This document shows positions 6,813 through 12,728 of a stretch of 12,728 nucleotides of DNA, piece after piece. The DNA lies in assembly GCA_021788565.1 (NCBI GenBank), contig JAJYKO010000061.1, forward strand, positions 1-12,728, given 5' to 3'. Below the pieces are notes generated by a model. It was not told the origin of the DNA. It saw nothing but the letters and a program-made list of their open reading frames with translations, and made no database searches. The DNA is from Chloroflexota bacterium. Lineage in GTDB: Bacteria > Chloroflexota > UBA6077. A program made the position numbers and the translations under genes. Position 1 is the first letter of the stretch; each line of letters starts with the position of its first letter.

Positions 6813-8051
6813 ATGCTTCTACTGTCGCGACTCTTGGGACAGCCGGTCCAGGACGCTGGAGGACAGGAGATCGCTATCCTGCAAGACCTGGTGGGCCGTT
6901 GGCAGCTGGACCAGGGCATGGTGACGGTGGGACTGGTGGCGGCTGTGGGGAGACGCCGCTTCTTTCTCCCGTGGCAGCAGGTGGCTGAGTTCGGCGATAA
7001 GGGCATTCGGCTCTCGTCATACCAGGTGAACTTCCAGCAGTTCGAGAGGCGGCAGGGCGAGATCCTGCTGGCGGGCGACGTGATGGACCAGAGGCTGATC
7101 GACGTCCGCCGCCGCAAGGTTATACGCGTCAACGACGTGGTGCTGAACCAGACTGACGGGCGGGTGATCGTGACCGGCGTGGACGTGGGCACCGGCGCCC
7201 TTCTTCGCCGCCTGGCGCCGCGCTGGCTGTCCACCAGCTTCTCCGGGGTTCAGCTGGTGGATTGGGCAGACGTGGAATGGCTACCCTCCGACGCGTACCC
7301 CGCCGGCAAGAGGTCGTTCCCGCTGCTGGCTCAGCTGCACCCAGTGGAGGTGGCGCACATAGTGAACGAGCTTCCTCACCGACAGGGAGCGGATATCGTG
7401 GAGTCGCTGGGGGACGAGGACGCGGCAGAGGTGCTGAGCGAGGTCTCCGACGAGCACCAGGCTGGGGTGCTGATGAACATGGACGAGGAGCGGGCCGCCG
7501 ACATTCTCGAGGAGATGGAGCCGGATGACGCCGCCGACCTTCTTGCGAGGCTGTCGCCTGAGGATGCAGGCGACCTCCTCGGCCGGATGGAGACCGACGA
7601 GGCCCGTGACGTCCAGGCCCTCATGGAATACAAGGAGGGAACGGCGGGTGGGCTGATGACCAACCGGTTTGTTACGGTCCCCGAGGGCTGGAGCGCGGGC
7701 GATGCCATCGAGCTGCTGCGTCGAATGGAGGATCGGCCGGAGACCATAACCCACCTGCTGGTGGTGGAAGCGCCGGAGAATCTGAAGTTGACGGGCATGG
7801 TGCCGCTGCTGGACGTGGTGCTGGCCCCCCCTAGCGACGAATTGCGAGCGCTCATGGCAGCGGATGTGCCTTCAGTCGAACCGGACACACCCACTTCCGA
7901 GGTGGCCAGGAGGATGGCTGAATACAACATGGCCGTCATGCCGGTTGTGAACGAGGAGAAGGAGGTGCTGGGTGTCGTCGCCGTAGACGACATAGTGGAG
8001 GAGATGCTGCCGGAGCGGTGGCGGCGCCGCCTACCGCGGCTGTTCGGATGA
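6813..8051 (+). CDS. Soluble Mg2+-sensor-like protein: PRC x2, MgtE-N, CBS pair
   Basis: This is a 412-residue protein with no membrane segment. Two PRC-barrel-like domains come first (about 1-70, LLGQPVQDAGGQEIAILQDL; about 83-155, LIDVRRRKVIRVNDVVL). The MgtE intracellular N domain follows (about 172-272), with its superhelical repeats visible in LEEMEPDDAADLLARL and LSPEDAGDLLGRM. A CBS pair ends the protein (about 280-400; EGTAGGLMTNRFVTVP, then YNMAVMPVVNEEKEVLGVV). In MgtE channels the N and CBS domains bind Mg2+ at their interfaces and close the pore. Here the pore domain is missing. The ATG at 6813 is chosen because GGAGGT (6800-6805) lies 7 nt upstream; earlier in-frame starts from 6738 overlap the -10 box. 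The stop overlaps the start of a second NRMT by ATGA, so the two are translationally coupled and likely work together. Regulation of that transporter by cytosolic Mg2+ is the leading inference. Confidence 0.9.
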   Translation: MLLLSRLLGQPVQDAGGQEIAILQDLVGRWQLDQGMVTVGLVAAVGRRRFFLPWQQVAEFGDKGIRLSSYQVNFQQFERRQGEILLAGDVMDQRLIDVRRRKVIRVNDVVLNQTDGRVIVTGVDVGTGALLRRLAPRWLSTSFSGVQLVDWADVEWLPSDAYPAGKRSFPLLAQLHPVEVAHIVNELPHRQGADIVESLGDEDAAEVLSEVSDEHQAGVLMNMDEERAADILEEMEPDDAADLLARLSPEDAGDLLGRMETDEARDVQALMEYKEGTAGGLMTNRFVTVPEGWSAGDAIELLRRMEDRPETITHLLVVEAPENLKLTGMVPLLDVVLAPPSDELRALMAADVPSVEPDTPTSEVARRMAEYNMAVMPVVNEEKEVLGVVAVDDIVEEMLPERWRRRLPRLFG

Positions 8052-9328
8052 AGGGTGAGCCGCCACCGCGCCCGGGCAGGGGTGGGCCGCGCCGTCTCCT
8101 GATGTACCTCGGGGTGATGGGCCCCGGGCTGATCGCCGCCATCGCCGGAGACGATGCCGGCGGGGTTGCCACCTACTCCACCGTCGGAGCCTCCTACGGG
8201 TACAGGCTTCTCTGGGCTCTGCTTCTCATGACCGTGAGCCTCTCGGTGGTTCAGGAGATGTCCTCCCGCCTGGGGGCCGTGACAGGGGAAGGCCTGGCGG
8301 ACCTGATCCGCGAGCACTTCGGCCTCCGGTGGACGAGCACCTCACTGCTGGCGCTCCTGGTCGCCAACGGCGCCACGGTGGTATCGGAGTTCGCGGGAGT
8401 CGCTGCCGCCCTGGAGCTTGTAGGGATAAGCAAGTACATATCCGTACCTGTTGCCGCCGTCTTTGTCTGGGTGCTGGTGGTGTGGGGATCCTACCACCGG
8501 GTGGAGAAGATCTTCCTGGCCATGACCCTGGCCTTTCTCGCCTATCCCGTGACTGTGTTCATCATCGGCCCCAACTGGCGCGAGATCGGCATTCAGACAA
8601 TAACCCCCAGCTTCTCCTTCAATCCGGGTTACCTGACCACCCTGATGGCCCTTCTGGGAACGACGATCACCCCGTACATGCAGATCTACGCGCAGTCCAC
8701 CGTCGTGGAGAAGGGGGTAGATCCCGAGCATTTCGGTGGGGAACGCGTGGATGCCTACCTGGGAGCCATACTCTCCAACCTGTTCGCCTTCTTCATCGTT
8801 ATTAGCACAGCCGCGACCCTCTTCCCCAGGGGTATCCAGATCCAGACGGCCTCAGACGCCGCGCAGGCTCTCGCCCCCCTCGCCGGCTCACTGGCCGAGG
8901 TGATCTTCGCGGCCGGTCTTCTCGGGGCGTCACTTCTGGCAGCGGGGGTGCTCCCACTGGCCACCGCCTACCCAATCAGCGAGGCGCTGGGGTTGGAGAG
9001 AGGTGTGTCCCGTACTTTCCGCGAGGCGCCGGCCTTCATGGGGATTTTCACGGGACTAATAGTTCTCGGGGCCGCGATAACCCTGGTACCGGGGCTGCCG
9101 CTGATCCCCTTACTGATCCTGGCTCAGGTGGTGAACGGCCTCCTTTCGCCGATCGTACTGATCTCCATCGTTAGGCTCGCGGGCAACCGCCAGATACTCG
9201 GCCGGCACGCCAACGGGAAACTGTACGGGGCGGTGGGGTGGATCACGGTGGTTGCCGTGTCCATCCTTTCGGCGATCATGGTGGCGACGACGGTGCTGGG
9301 TTGGTTTGGGGTGCAGCTTGGAGGGTAA
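8048..9328 (+). CDS. Second Nramp-related magnesium transporter (NRMT-type)
   Basis: This is a 426-residue inner-membrane protein with about 11 hydrophobic segments. TM1 reads VMGPGLIAAIAGDDAGGVAT, with D36-A-G-G39 in place of canonical DPGN. TM6 reads TTITPYMQ (T208-P-Y210) in place of Met-Pro-His, so the Met that binds Mn2+/Fe2+ is a Thr. E114 in SEFAGVAAALELVGI is retained, as in the first transporter. These changes place it in the NRMT-like group. It differs from its paralogue (Thr-Pro-Tyr versus Ala-Pro-Trp, Gly versus Ala after DAG), so the two may differ in affinity or ion. The ATG at 8048 overlaps the upstream stop as ATGA and has no strong Shine-Dalgarno of its own, implying translational coupling to the sensor protein; a GTG at 8018 is less likely. 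Mg2+ as substrate is inferred. Confidence 0.88.
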   Translation: MKGEPPPRPGRGGPRRLLMYLGVMGPGLIAAIAGDDAGGVATYSTVGASYGYRLLWALLLMTVSLSVVQEMSSRLGAVTGEGLADLIREHFGLRWTSTSLLALLVANGATVVSEFAGVAAALELVGISKYISVPVAAVFVWVLVVWGSYHRVEKIFLAMTLAFLAYPVTVFIIGPNWREIGIQTITPSFSFNPGYLTTLMALLGTTITPYMQIYAQSTVVEKGVDPEHFGGERVDAYLGAILSNLFAFFIVISTAATLFPRGIQIQTASDAAQALAPLAGSLAEVIFAAGLLGASLLAAGVLPLATAYPISEALGLERGVSRTFREAPAFMGIFTGLIVLGAAITLVPGLPLIPLLILAQVVNGLLSPIVLISIVRLAGNRQILGRHANGKLYGAVGWITVVAVSILSAIMVATTVLGWFGVQLGG

Positions 9329-9425
9329 CGTCCTGGAATCGACGCTTCAGCGGGTCAAGGAGCAGAGGTACCGCAATCCCCGCGAGAAAGGCTGATCCGG
9401 CTTCAAGTCGAGGAGCAGAGTAACG
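9329..9425. other. Short convergent intergenic spacer
   Basis: 97 nt lie between the second transporter and the methyltransferase, which converge. I see no strong hairpin with a T tract; GGAGCAGAG occurs twice (9359-9367 and 9413-9421), probably by chance. Confidence 0.3.
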
Positions 9426-10058
9426 TCACTTCTTTGTCGCCGCGGCCACGATGGACCGGCCCGTCGCCGTGCGAAATGGCAGGCGCGCCACTCGTATGCT
9501 GGCCGCTCGTGCGATCCGGCCCGTTCCGAGATAAGGGAAGAGGGTGAACAGCTGCTCGACCCGGAAGCCGGCTTGCTCCAGGGATGACCGAAGGTCGGCA
9601 GGGGTGAAGACGTGGACGTGCGTCGGGTCCTCGAACAGGGTCACGTCAGGGTGGGCAGCATTGGGGGTAACCAGGACCAGCACTCCAGCCGGCCGCAGCA
9701 CCCTCTTCCACTCGGATAGCGCTCCTGCCACATCCGGCAGGTGTTCTATGAGGTGCTGCCCGACCACGGCGTCGAAGCACCCGTTTCGAAACGGAAGCCT
9801 CTCGGCCAGGGCGCAGCTTACGGCCGCCTTCCGGCGCCGGGCCAGCTTCAGCCCCACCGACGAGAGGTCCACCCCCGCGGCGACACCGACCCGGCCCTCC
9901 ATCCGCGTCAGCAGTTCACCACTGCCGCAGCCGACCTCCAATACCGCGGACTTACTGGACAACCGTGCCAGCCTGAGGATGGTCTCGACCTCCATCCGGA
10001 AGTCCGGCCACGCCTCGCGGTCTTGATAGTAAGAGTCCTCGTAGCGGGTTTGTGACAA
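9426..10058 (-). CDS. Class I SAM-dependent methyltransferase
   Basis: This is a 210-residue cytosolic protein with a Methyltransf_11-type Rossmann fold. Motif I is VLEVGCGSGE (39-48), which binds S-adenosylmethionine. The acidic residue ending strand 2 is D64 in GVDLS. AERLPF (85-90) is the adenine-side motif, and FDAVVGQHLIEHL (95-107) is the post-motif strand and helix typical of this family. The C-terminal part (about 140-200) completes the sheet. The substrate cannot be read; relatives act on quinones, lipids, glycans and small molecules. The TTG at 10056-10058 is taken as start because GGAG lies 6 nt upstream and the first ATG would be 21 codons inside. It is last in a three-gene minus-strand set, 60 nt after the response regulator, so it may share the promoter near 11480. 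Confidence 0.85.
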   Translation of the reverse strand: MSQTRYEDSYYQDREAWPDFRMEVETILRLARLSSKSAVLEVGCGSGELLTRMEGRVGVAAGVDLSSVGLKLARRRKAAVSCALAERLPFRNGCFDAVVGQHLIEHLPDVAGALSEWKRVLRPAGVLVLVTPNAAHPDVTLFEDPTHVHVFTPADLRSSLEQAGFRVEQLFTLFPYLGTGRIARAASIRVARLPFRTATGRSIVAAATKK

Positions 10059-10118
10059 CCGCTTCTCCGTCAGGTTAGAGTTATCCGCTCCTGGCTTCTG
10101 TCGGCAGTTACCTGTTGG

Positions 10119-10763
10119 TCACAGGGCGATGAGACCGCGCCGGATCGCAAGGGTCACTGCTTCCGTCCGGCTGGCGGCACCGAGCTTACCCAGGATGGCC
10201 CCGACGTGGAACTTGACCGTGTGTTCACTGATATGCAGGCGCGCGGCGATAGTCTTGCTGGGCAGCCCCTGGGCCATCAGCTGGAGCACCTCCAACTCGC
10301 GAGCCGTCAGCGGCTCATCGGCAGCGGGCGGTGGTTGAGGGCGGCTACTCCCGAGGAGGGCCCGGGCAACGGCAGGGTGGAGGACCATCAACCCCTGGCC
10401 TACCGCTCTCACCGCCTCGACGATCTCCTCCGGAGAAGCGTCCCGGAGCAGATAGCCGCGGACTCCAGCCTGCAGAGCTTCCATGGCCGGCGCATCTCGC
10501 GGGTCGCCGCTCAGAACCACCACCCCCACCGACGACAGCTCCGAAGTCAGGCGGGAGAGGATTTCCAGCTCATCCTGCTCGCCGAACGAGACGTCCAGCA
10601 GGATTACGTCAGGATGCACCGACGAAGCCTGGGCCAGGACGTCCTCGAGGGACGACTCACCGACGACCGCGGCCTCTCCCGAGCCGTCGAGGATCGTTCG
10701 AAGCCCCGCCCGAGTCACCGCATAATTGGAGGCGATCAGGACACGAATAGTGTCATCAGTCAT
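10119..10763 (-). CDS. NarL/LuxR-family response regulator with degenerate receiver
   Basis: This is a 214-residue transcription regulator. A CheY-like receiver (about 6-120) is followed by a Pro-rich linker (about 139-147) and a LuxR-type helix-turn-helix (about 150-211; LTARELEVLQLMAQGLPSKT, then HISEHTVKFHVGAILGKLGA). D57 in VILLDVS is at the phospho-acceptor site and S85 is the expected Ser/Thr. However, the Mg2+-binding acidic pair after strand 1 is S12-N13 instead of Asp-Asp/Glu-Asp, and the conserved Lys in YLLKD is R107. Canonical phosphorylation needs these residues, so signalling may be phosphorylation-independent or altered. No histidine kinase is nearby. The gene lies 23 nt after the phosphatase. 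No Shine-Dalgarno is visible; instead a hairpin (10767-10796) ends 3 nt before the ATG. Confidence 0.9.
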   Translation of the reverse strand: MTDDTIRVLIASNYAVTRAGLRTILDGSGEAAVVGESSLEDVLAQASSVHPDVILLDVSFGEQDELEILSRLTSELSSVGVVVLSGDPRDAPAMEALQAGVRGYLLRDASPEEIVEAVRAVGQGLMVLHPAVARALLGSSRPQPPPAADEPLTARELEVLQLMAQGLPSKTIAARLHISEHTVKFHVGAILGKLGAASRTEAVTLAIRRGLIAL

Positions 10764-10766
10764 CAG

Positions 10767-10796
10767 CCGTCAGCACTCATTACTCATCACTGACGG
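10767..10796 (-). repeat. Hairpin just upstream of the response-regulator start
   Basis: CCGTCAG (10767-10773) and CTGACGG (10790-10796) form a perfect 7-bp stem with a 16-nt loop made of TGATGAG/TAATGAG-like units (minus strand). It overlaps the last codons of the phosphatase gene and leaves 3 nt before the regulator ATG, where a Shine-Dalgarno would be expected. It might control translation, be an RNA processing site, or be a small dispersed repeat. Confidence 0.45.
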
Positions 10797-11401
10797 AGGT
10801 GGCAGGTGTCGTTCAGCAGCAGCGCCACCCATCCCTCGGGCTCTCGCCTCTCAAAGAGGCTGATGGAGGCGTTGTCCACCTCCAGCCGCGGAAGCTTCTC
10901 GTCTCCCAGGTCGAGCAGGTAACAGACCATCATCCGGCACACCAGACGGTGCGCAACCAGGATAATGGTCTCGTCGGGGTGGCTCGAGATGGCTTGCTCG
11001 ACGGCCGCCGCCACGCGCCGCCGGAAGTCGCCGAGATTCTCACCGCCTGGAATCTGCGCCCGTTGCGGCTCCGTGAGGTAGAGTCGGTACTGCTCCGGGT
11101 ACTCCCTCGCTACCTCCTCGTAGCTCTTGCCGTCCCACTCGCCGTAGCTGAACTCCAGCAGCCCCGGCAGAGGGCGGGCGACCAGCCCCGCCTCGCGGGC
11201 TATCGGCTCCGCGGTCTTCATGGCACGGGAGAGCGGAGAGCCGTAGACGGCCGAGACGTGGTACCGCTCGCGGATGGCGCGAGCCGCCATCTCGGCCTGC
11301 CACAGCCCGGTCTCGTTCAGCGGCACGTCGATCCGCCCCCGAAATCGGTCGGTCCGGTTGAACTCCGTCTCTCCGTGTCGCACCAGGATCACCCGTCCCA
11401 C
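10787..11401 (-). CDS. Histidine phosphatase (phosphoglycerate mutase-like)
   Basis: This is a 204-residue cytosolic enzyme of the histidine phosphatase superfamily. VRHGETEFN (7-15) holds the catalytic H9 that becomes phosphorylated, with R8. R59 in SPLSRAMKTAE binds phosphate, E83 in LLEFSYGEWDG is the likely proton donor, and H151 in ILVAH is the second catalytic histidine. The length fits cobalamin-pathway CobC-type phosphatases and GpmB-like broad phosphatases; the short loop makes a true glycolytic mutase unlikely. The precise substrate is unknown. VAHRLVCR replaces the commoner VSHGGVIR, a modest deviation. The GTG at 11399-11401 has GGAGG 5 nt upstream (11407-11411). It is first in the minus-strand gene set behind the promoter at 11476-11504. 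Confidence 0.88.
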   Translation of the reverse strand: MGRVILVRHGETEFNRTDRFRGRIDVPLNETGLWQAEMAARAIRERYHVSAVYGSPLSRAMKTAEPIAREAGLVARPLPGLLEFSYGEWDGKSYEEVAREYPEQYRLYLTEPQRAQIPGGENLGDFRRRVAAAVEQAISSHPDETIILVAHRLVCRMMVCYLLDLGDEKLPRLEVDNASISLFERREPEGWVALLLNDTCHLRQ

Positions 11402-11475
11402 CGCTACCTCCCTCGTCGCGCAACCCAGGTTGAGCTCTTCTCCAGCCGGTCGCGGCCCGAGCGAACCCCACTCCT

Positions 11476-11504
11476 ACTATGCGGGCCCCTTGCGGTGAAG
11501 TCAA
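11476..11504 (-). promoter_or_regulatory. Sigma70-type promoter for the phosphatase operon
   Basis: On the minus strand TTGACT (11499-11504) is separated by 17 nt from CATAGT (11476-11481). Transcription would start near 11469, about 68 nt before the GTG start. It is arranged back to back with the toxin-antitoxin promoter. Confidence 0.6.
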
Positions 11505-11534
11505 GACGGGTTGCGGCACGCTCTTCCCTTGAAC

Positions 11535-11563
11535 TTGCCATCAGGTCACACCGATGTTAAGAT
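11535..11563 (+). promoter_or_regulatory. Sigma70-type promoter for the toxin-antitoxin pair
   Basis: TTGCCA (11535-11540) is separated by 17 nt from TAAGAT (11558-11563). Transcription would start near 11570, about 53 nt before the preferred antitoxin start. No clear operator palindrome was seen by eye. Confidence 0.5.
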
Positions 11564-11622
11564 GAGAACGCAAAGAATACGGCATGCGTACGAATCGGAT
11601 ATGGACCAAAGGGGAGGTCCTC

Positions 11623-11979
11623 GTGATAGATTTAGCGTCAGTGGCGAAGAGAAAGAGCGTGACCGTCAGTGACTTAAAAAAGAAGGCCGATGAGATCCAC
11701 CGCGAGGTGGGGGAGGAGGGTAGGGTGTACGCTCTCCGCTTCGGTGAGCACGAGGACATGGCTGTGGTGCCCCTGGACGGGTTGGTGGAGCTCGCACGAG
11801 ACCGCGCGGAGTTGCTGGACCTGCTGGCCAGCCTGGAGAGGCAGTTGGCCGTTCAGGCAGGGGTTCCACTGCTGGGCGGTCCTGAGGAGAATGAGATTCT
11901 CAAGAGGCGGCTCTCCGAAGAGCGGGTCCCGGGTGCCGAAGTGCTTGGTGCTGCCAAAGCGAAGTTGGGGCTGGCTTAG
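11623..11979 (+). CDS. Type II antitoxin, Phd/YefM-like
   Basis: This is a 118-residue protein. The first part, KSVTVSDLKKKADEI followed by YALRFGEHEDMAVVPLDGL, has the strand-helix-strand order of Phd/YefM antitoxins, which dimerise and bind their own promoter. The C-terminal portion (about 50-118) is helical and charged, ending in PGAEVLGAAKAKLGLA, and would wrap around the toxin. The GTG at 11623 is preferred because GGGGAGG (11611-11617) lies 5 nt upstream; an ATG at 11584 adds 13 residues but has no good ribosome site. The stop is 6 nt before the toxin start, the usual antitoxin-first order. The family assignment is from pattern and context and is moderate; autoregulation is expected but not shown here. 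Confidence 0.72.
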   Translation: MIDLASVAKRKSVTVSDLKKKADEIHREVGEEGRVYALRFGEHEDMAVVPLDGLVELARDRAELLDLLASLERQLAVQAGVPLLGGPEENEILKRRLSEERVPGAEVLGAAKAKLGLA

Positions 11980-11985
11980 TCGGCC

Positions 11986-12282
11986 GTGGGCTACGATTTT
12001 GAGTTTACCAGCTCAGCTGTCGAGGACTTGAACGGGATAATCAAGCACAATCCGTCGCTCGCGGTACAGCTCATCACGGACCACATCCCAACCATTGTCC
12101 GTGATCCAAAGGCTGCGGGCGAGAAGAAGAAAGGCGAGCTGTCTCATCTACGAGCCCGTGGATTTACATTCCGCGGTGTCGCCTACCGCCTGGTTTACGA
12201 GATCGACGACGCGGCTCAAGTTGTGACCTTTATTGCCCTTGGCATTCATGACGAGGCATACCGCCGGGCTAGAGGCCGCTGA
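11986..12282 (+). CDS. RelE/ParE-superfamily toxin
   Basis: This is a 98-residue protein. It opens with YDFEFTSSAVEDLNGI, the usual strand and helix of RelE/ParE toxins, passes a basic stretch (GEKKKGELSHLRARGFTFRG), and ends with YRLVYEIDDAAQVVTFIALG followed by IHDEAYRRA, the family's C-terminal beta hairpin and H-x-x-x-Y-like end. Relatives are ribosome-dependent mRNA endonucleases (RelE) or gyrase poisons (ParE); the R/K-rich core and final H-D-E-A-Y look RelE-like, but the target cannot be settled. The GTG at 11986 lies 6 nt after the antitoxin stop, with only a weak ribosome site, consistent with translational coupling and lower toxin output. It appears intact. Confidence 0.85.
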   Translation: MGYDFEFTSSAVEDLNGIIKHNPSLAVQLITDHIPTIVRDPKAAGEKKKGELSHLRARGFTFRGVAYRLVYEIDDAAQVVTFIALGIHDEAYRRARGR

Positions 12283-12311
12283 TCTTTCCCCTCCCCTCCC
12301 AGCTCCTGCGC

Positions 12312-12317
12312 TATACT
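12312..12317 (+). promoter_or_regulatory. Possible -10 box for the last gene
   Basis: TATACT (12312-12317) resembles a -10, but the -35 position 17 nt upstream is C/T-rich with no match. It lies about 75 nt before the next start. Confidence 0.35.
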
Positions 12318-12392
12318 AGAGTGTTGTGCTCAGGGCGCCTCAGCGCTCTGTAACCTTTATGCGTTCAACGCGAAGCAAAGGAGTCAGGCTCT

Positions 12393-12728
12393 ATGCAATC
12401 CGGTGGCTCCTCGCCGTATGTGTCGCTGCTGATTATATTGGGCGTCGTCGCCTGGGCAATCTATCGACGAACGCGCCCGCAGCAGGTTCGGTTGACGCGA
12501 ACCATCGTCTACACGGCGTCAATCGTGCTGCTCTCGGTTGCGGCACTCGCCGCCAATCCACGACAGCTGCTGGATCCGCTCTTCATCGAGATTGCGCCGG
12601 TTGCCCTGCTGGGCGGCCTCGTCGTAGGATGGCTGATGATGCGCACCATCAGATTCTGGCGCGATCAGTCGAATGGCCAGATCTGGATGAGCGGCGGCGC
12701 GGCCTACGTGGCAATCTGGTTCGCGACG
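12393..12728 (+). CDS. Multi-pass membrane protein, CcdC/DUF1453-like, cut by right edge
   Basis: A frame of 112 codons runs uninterrupted from the ATG at 12393 to the last base, so the C-terminus is missing. AAAGGAG (12377-12383) sits 9 nt upstream. The protein begins MQSGGSSPYVSLLIILGVVA, with hydrophobic segments at about 9-24, 37-54 and 66-85, and another starting near 102. After TM1 it carries YRRTRPQQVRLTRTIVYTAS, and after TM3 MMRTIRFWRDQSNGQIWMSG. The pattern of a short N-terminus, TM, basic R-x-R-P-Q loop and a W-rich region recalls the CcdC/DUF1453 family of small integral membrane proteins, whose role is not defined. It reads downstream of the toxin in the same direction but has its own ribosome site and a 110-nt gap. 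Confidence 0.7.
   Translation, partial: MQSGGSSPYVSLLIILGVVAWAIYRRTRPQQVRLTRTIVYTASIVLLSVAALAANPRQLLDPLFIEIAPVALLGGLVVGWLMMRTIRFWRDQSNGQIWMSGGAAYVAIWFAT

Noticed and set aside
6813..8051. Assignment as a full MgtE magnesium channel
   Set aside because: There is no C-terminal membrane domain; the protein ends after the CBS pair and the next gene starts in the overlap.
7376..8317. 313-codon minus-strand frame across the sensor protein and second transporter
   Set aside because: Ser/Arg/Pro-rich shadow of two well-supported plus-strand genes.
1..12728. CRISPR arrays, tRNA or rRNA genes
   Set aside because: No regularly spaced direct repeats, cloverleaf or rRNA sequence was recognised on either strand by eye.

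Overview
The window is GC-rich bacterial DNA with GTG and TTG starts, clear Shine-Dalgarno sites and sigma70-type promoters. The mix of an M-box riboswitch, Nramp-related magnesium transporters, a soluble MgtE-N/CBS protein, GT-C membrane glycosyltransferases and a GC-rich IS630 element would suit a Chloroflexota or actinobacterial-type genome. No rRNA or other taxonomic marker is present, so the organism is a guess.

Layout. (1) 1-1759: a partial IS630-family element whose transposase reads leftward off the window edge and changes frame at an A6 run. It abuts a GT-C membrane glycosyltransferase that has lost its N-terminal half. (2) 1821-3509: a complete GT-C/PMT_2-type glycosyltransferase. 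(3) 3666-4357: a long structured leader with a promoter, an M-box (ykoK) Mg2+ riboswitch with a terminator-like hairpin, then a second, unassigned structured RNA domain (4019-4201) closed by a 19-bp helix and followed by a strong intrinsic terminator. (4) 4358-5927: an Nramp-related magnesium transporter (NRMT-type) and a 73-aa single-pass membrane protein. (5) 6100-6609 (-): a small two-TM protein with a glutamine-rich coiled coil. It is divergent from an operon (6813-9328) in which a soluble sensor protein (two PRC-barrel-like domains, MgtE-N, CBS pair) overlaps a second NRMT-type transporter by an ATGA. (6) 11401 to 9426 (-): a histidine phosphatase, a LuxR-type regulator with a degenerate receiver and a methyltransferase, behind one visible promoter. 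(7) 11535-12282: a type II toxin-antitoxin pair. (8) 12393-12728: a membrane protein cut by the right edge.

The core is a probable magnesium-homeostasis island. One NRMT sits behind an RNA Mg2+ sensor. The other is coupled to a protein carrying the Mg2+-sensing cytosolic domains of MgtE without the MgtE channel. The natural hypothesis is that this soluble protein gates or stabilises the Nramp-type transporter in response to cytosolic Mg2+. The transporter and sensor calls rest on visible motifs; the gating idea is inference.
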